Positions 5,215 to 7,135 of a stretch of DNA of 7,135 nt are shown one piece after another. This DNA is from an uncultured Lachnospiraceae bacterium (GTDB lineage Bacteria > Bacillota > Clostridia > Lachnospirales > Lachnospiraceae). Every line of letters begins with the position of its first letter. The stretch's first letter is position 1. Location: positions 1-7,135 of the forward strand of contig CAMHCL010000079.1 in the NCBI GenBank assembly GCA_946183625.1. The letters are read 5' to 3'. Made by a program: the position numbers and the translations under genes. The notes under the pieces were generated by a model. That model searched no databases, was not told the DNA's origin, and was given only the letters and a program-made list of their open reading frames with translations.

Positions 5215-6570
5215 ATGAGACCATATATAGTTGTTAATAAATTAAATATTCCATCAATACGTGGAAGCGAGTTCACATTTACGGTTTCAAAGGGCGAGAT
5301 CATAGGTCTGACCGGTGAGAATGCAAGTGGTAAATCCATGCTTGCGGGATATCTTACAGGGATGTACAGACCTGTTGAGATAGGTCAGGTGATAGTAAAT
5401 AATCTTGATCCTTTTTCAATGCTTGACAGAGAGAAACTATGTCAGCTAAGTGCTCTGGTACCGCAGTATCCTCTGGCTGGAACAGTATATGATAATGTAG
5501 GCCGTGATGTGATCTTTGGCATGGAGAATATGGGCCTGGATGAACAGGATATATCCTATAAAGCCTCCAGGTATTTCAAAAAGCTGGACCTTAAGGGTTG
5601 TCAGAAACGTGGATATAATTCGCTCAGTGGCAGTGAGAAGCAGCGAGCTATACTTGCCGCTGTTATTTGTATGGAAAAAGACTTTATGGTCATTGATGAG
5701 TCCTTCTCTATGTTAGGAAGGGAAGATACGGCTCACTATATCGAAAGTATTATATCTATAGCAAGGATTAAAAAACAAACTGTTATTATCATATCCAAAC
5801 GTAAGGATATCCTGGATAAGACGGACAGGGTTTTAACCTTGAAGAATGGAAGAGTACATGAAGGCTCTATAAATGTTAAGGATGGCGACAGATATTTTGG
5901 AGACAAGTCCAAGTCGAAGAAGCTGAAGATTAAAAAGCTTATAACCGGTGGAGAGAAGGATTCTGTAAGTCAGATATTGGAAGATATTCATAGCGAAGGT
6001 GAAGAATCAAAAGAATCGCTGGATATAATCCTGGATGATGTAACAATTGGATATCATAAGGAAGCTATAGATAAGGTATCCTATACATTTTCGCCGGAAT
6101 TCACTTATCATATATCGGGAGCAGTTAACAGTGGTAAAACAGCCTTATGCAAGACTATCACAGGGATAATTAAACCTGTGTCTGGAAATGTATCTATGTC
6201 CGAGGATGTAGTGGTTGGATATGTAGCTCAGTTTCCGGAGGATCATTTCCTTGGAGACACTGTGCTGGATGAAGTAATGTATGGACCGCTAAGCTTCGGT
6301 CACACTAAGAGTAAAGCCAGACAGATGGCACAGGAAACTATGCAGTTTGTGGGACTGCCTAAGACACTTTGGGATAAATCTCCGATGCTTATATCAGCGG
6401 GAGAGCAGCGCATGGTCTCTGTTGCGGCGGGACTTGCACTTAATCCTGATTATCTGATACTGGACGAACCATTTGTATCACTTGATAAGAAAAATGAAGA
6501 GAAGCTGAGGCTGATACTTACCGAACTTACCAAACACGGAAAAGGTATCATAATAGCTGAAGCGTTATAA
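5215..6570 (+). CDS. Fused double ABC ATPase, EcfA1-EcfA2-like, with degenerate H-loops
   Basis: This 451-residue cytosolic protein has two ABC domains. In domain 1, Walker A GENASGKS is at 34-41 and the Q-loop Gln84 lies in VPQYPLAGTVYDNV. The signature LSGSEKQR is at 137-144 and Walker B FMVIDE at 157-162, while the D-loop reads SMLG and Lys195 stands where the H-switch histidine is expected. A charged linker spans about 215-265. In domain 2, Walker A GAVNSGKT is at 302-309, with Gln339 in VAQFPEDHFLGDTV, signature ISAGE at 393-397, Walker B YLILDE at 413-418 and D-loop SLD. It ends IIIAEAL at the H-switch position with no histidine and no C-terminal tail. Position after rplQ and before an EcfT-like gene, plus the FPEDHF Q-loop (compare YPEHQLF), indicate the ECF family, normally two genes of about 280 residues each. 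No Shine-Dalgarno is visible before ATG 5215. It could instead be another two-domain ABC ATPase. Confidence 0.85.
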   Translation: MRPYIVVNKLNIPSIRGSEFTFTVSKGEIIGLTGENASGKSMLAGYLTGMYRPVEIGQVIVNNLDPFSMLDREKLCQLSALVPQYPLAGTVYDNVGRDVIFGMENMGLDEQDISYKASRYFKKLDLKGCQKRGYNSLSGSEKQRAILAAVICMEKDFMVIDESFSMLGREDTAHYIESIISIARIKKQTVIIISKRKDILDKTDRVLTLKNGRVHEGSINVKDGDRYFGDKSKSKKLKIKKLITGGEKDSVSQILEDIHSEGEESKESLDIILDDVTIGYHKEAIDKVSYTFSPEFTYHISGAVNSGKTALCKTITGIIKPVSGNVSMSEDVVVGYVAQFPEDHFLGDTVLDEVMYGPLSFGHTKSKARQMAQETMQFVGLPKTLWDKSPMLISAGEQRMVSVAAGLALNPDYLILDEPFVSLDKKNEEKLRLILTELTKHGKGIIIAEAL

Positions 6571-6582
6571 CTTAGAATATTA

Positions 6583-6613
6583 CATAGAGCTATGAATATC
6601 AGTCATAGCTATG
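6583..6613. promoter_or_regulatory. Two tandem palindromes before ecfT, possible operator or hairpin
   Basis: CATAGCTATG (6604-6613) is a perfect 10-bp palindrome. CATAGAGCTATG (6583-6594) is the same palindrome with AG inserted at the centre. Their centres are about 20 bp apart, close to two helical turns. Together they also form one inverted repeat, AGCTATGA (6588-6595) with TCATAGCT (6603-6610) around a 7-base loop, and the direct repeat AGCTATGAATA / AGCTATGGATA (6588-6598, 6607-6617). They fill most of the 53-base gap between the ATPase stop and the ecfT start. A regulator site or an RNA hairpin controlling ecfT initiation are both possible. Confidence 0.4.
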
Positions 6614-6623
6614 GATAACATAT

Positions 6624-7135
6624 ATGAAACGATTAGATCCCAGAACTAAAATGTACATGATAATAGCATTTGTGATAACCACACTTGCGTCATGGAAGTA
6701 TATAACATCAGCAGTAAGCCTTGCGCTTGCTCTTGTTGCTGTGATCGTTTTTGGGAAGTCTATAAGAAGTACAGCTAAGTCTGTAAGAGGTGCATTTGTC
6801 GTGGATATCATCATTGCAATCATTCTGTCAGATGTTTTTGATATCCTGGTGGGCGGATTATTCCTGATAAAATTTACTTCAATAAATGCATTTATAGTTG
6901 TGATGATAAAATCCATAAGGCAGTCAGACCTGGCGGATGTATATGCCAAGGGCTTTGGCCTTAATCCTACAACGGCCAAGAAACTTGCTATAATAACGGA
7001 TTTTCTTCCACAGATAGGCCGTGAGAAGGAAATGATAAAGGAAGCCAGTCGTGCCAAGGGAGTGGCTCCTGAATCGGGATTTATTACTGATAAGATCAAA
7101 AGAAGATTTATGATGTATATAACTGCCCTTCATAG
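6624..7135 (+). CDS. ecfT: ECF transporter transmembrane component EcfT-like (3' truncated)
   Basis: The frame is open for 170 codons from ATG 6624 to the window edge. EcfT is the membrane scaffold that couples ECF ATPases to substrate-binding S components for uptake of vitamins or metal ions. The protein begins MKRLDPRTKM, the family's LDPRTK start. Hydrophobic stretches follow at about 11-23, 28-44, 57-78 and 84-96. A long cytosolic part then includes IKEASRAKGVAPESG (138-152), which resembles the first coupling helix with its Ala-Arg-Gly-type motif, here Ala144-Lys145-Gly146. Complete EcfT proteins are about 260 residues, so about one third and the second coupling motif lie beyond the window. 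No strong Shine-Dalgarno is visible; a weak GGATAA at 6613-6618 is the nearest. It lies 53 bases after the ATPase gene and is presumably co-transcribed with it. Confidence 0.88.
   Translation, partial: MKRLDPRTKMYMIIAFVITTLASWKYITSAVSLALALVAVIVFGKSIRSTAKSVRGAFVVDIIIAIILSDVFDILVGGLFLIKFTSINAFIVVMIKSIRQSDLADVYAKGFGLNPTTAKKLAIITDFLPQIGREKEMIKEASRAKGVAPESGFITDKIKRRFMMYITALH

Noticed and set aside
6599..7099. Minus-strand 166-residue frame
   Set aside because: The + strand over the same bases is a clear EcfT-like protein beginning LDPRTK; the reverse frame shows no family pattern.
1..7135. CRISPR array, tRNA, rRNA, transposase or phage genes
   Set aside because: No regularly spaced repeats, no tRNA or rRNA folds and no mobile-element proteins were seen on either strand.

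Overview
The window is a stretch of a low-GC (roughly 40 percent by eye) Gram-positive chromosome. It covers the 3' end of the spc ribosomal-protein operon, the whole alpha operon, and the start of a linked ECF-transporter locus. Everything is on the + strand. Four features suggest a clostridial organism, most likely Lachnospiraceae: the order infA-rpmJ-rpsM-rpsK-rpsD-rpoA-rplQ with rpsD inside the operon (Bacillus keeps rpsD elsewhere), a four-cysteine zinc lid on adenylate kinase, an enlarged L17 of 178 residues with a charged insert, and an ECF ATPase/EcfT block behind rplQ. The genus cannot be fixed from the sequence alone.

Layout. 1-647 is the C-terminal half of secY. 648-811 is an unusually long secY-adk gap holding an imperfect inverted-repeat element (657-767) with a GAGCGAAGCGAAGGATC-type arm. 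Then come adk (812-1453) and infA (1471-1689). The map gene often found between these two is absent. 1690-1766 has a good sigma-A-type promoter with an extended -10, overlapping a strong dyad. rpmJ (1767-1880, only 37 codons) follows. 1881-2093 is a 213-base non-coding leader before rpsM, with several hairpins and a possible long-range pairing that would cover the rpsM Shine-Dalgarno. rpsM, rpsK, rpsD, rpoA and rplQ run from 2094 to 5145, with structured spacers before rpoA and rplQ. A clear intrinsic terminator (5156-5191) closes the block.

Immediately after the terminator, an extended -10 element (5200-5208) lies only six bases from the start of a 451-residue protein with two ABC ATPase domains (5215-6570). 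It sits where most Firmicutes carry two separate genes, ecfA1 and ecfA2. It looks like a fused, partly degenerate EcfA1-EcfA2: both Walker A lysines and Walker B glutamates are present, neither domain has an H-switch histidine, and the protein stops at that point in domain 2. Two palindromes 20 bp apart precede an EcfT-like membrane gene (6624 to the window edge, incomplete).

The genes cover protein export (SecY), nucleotide balance (Adk), translation initiation (IF-1), ribosome assembly (L36, S13, S11, S4, L17), transcription (RNA polymerase alpha), and probably micronutrient uptake (ECF module). The coding content of the first 5.1 kb is ordinary. The parts worth a second look are the intergenic repeat, the rpmJ promoter/dyad, the rpsM leader, and the unusual ECF ATPase with its apparently leaderless start.
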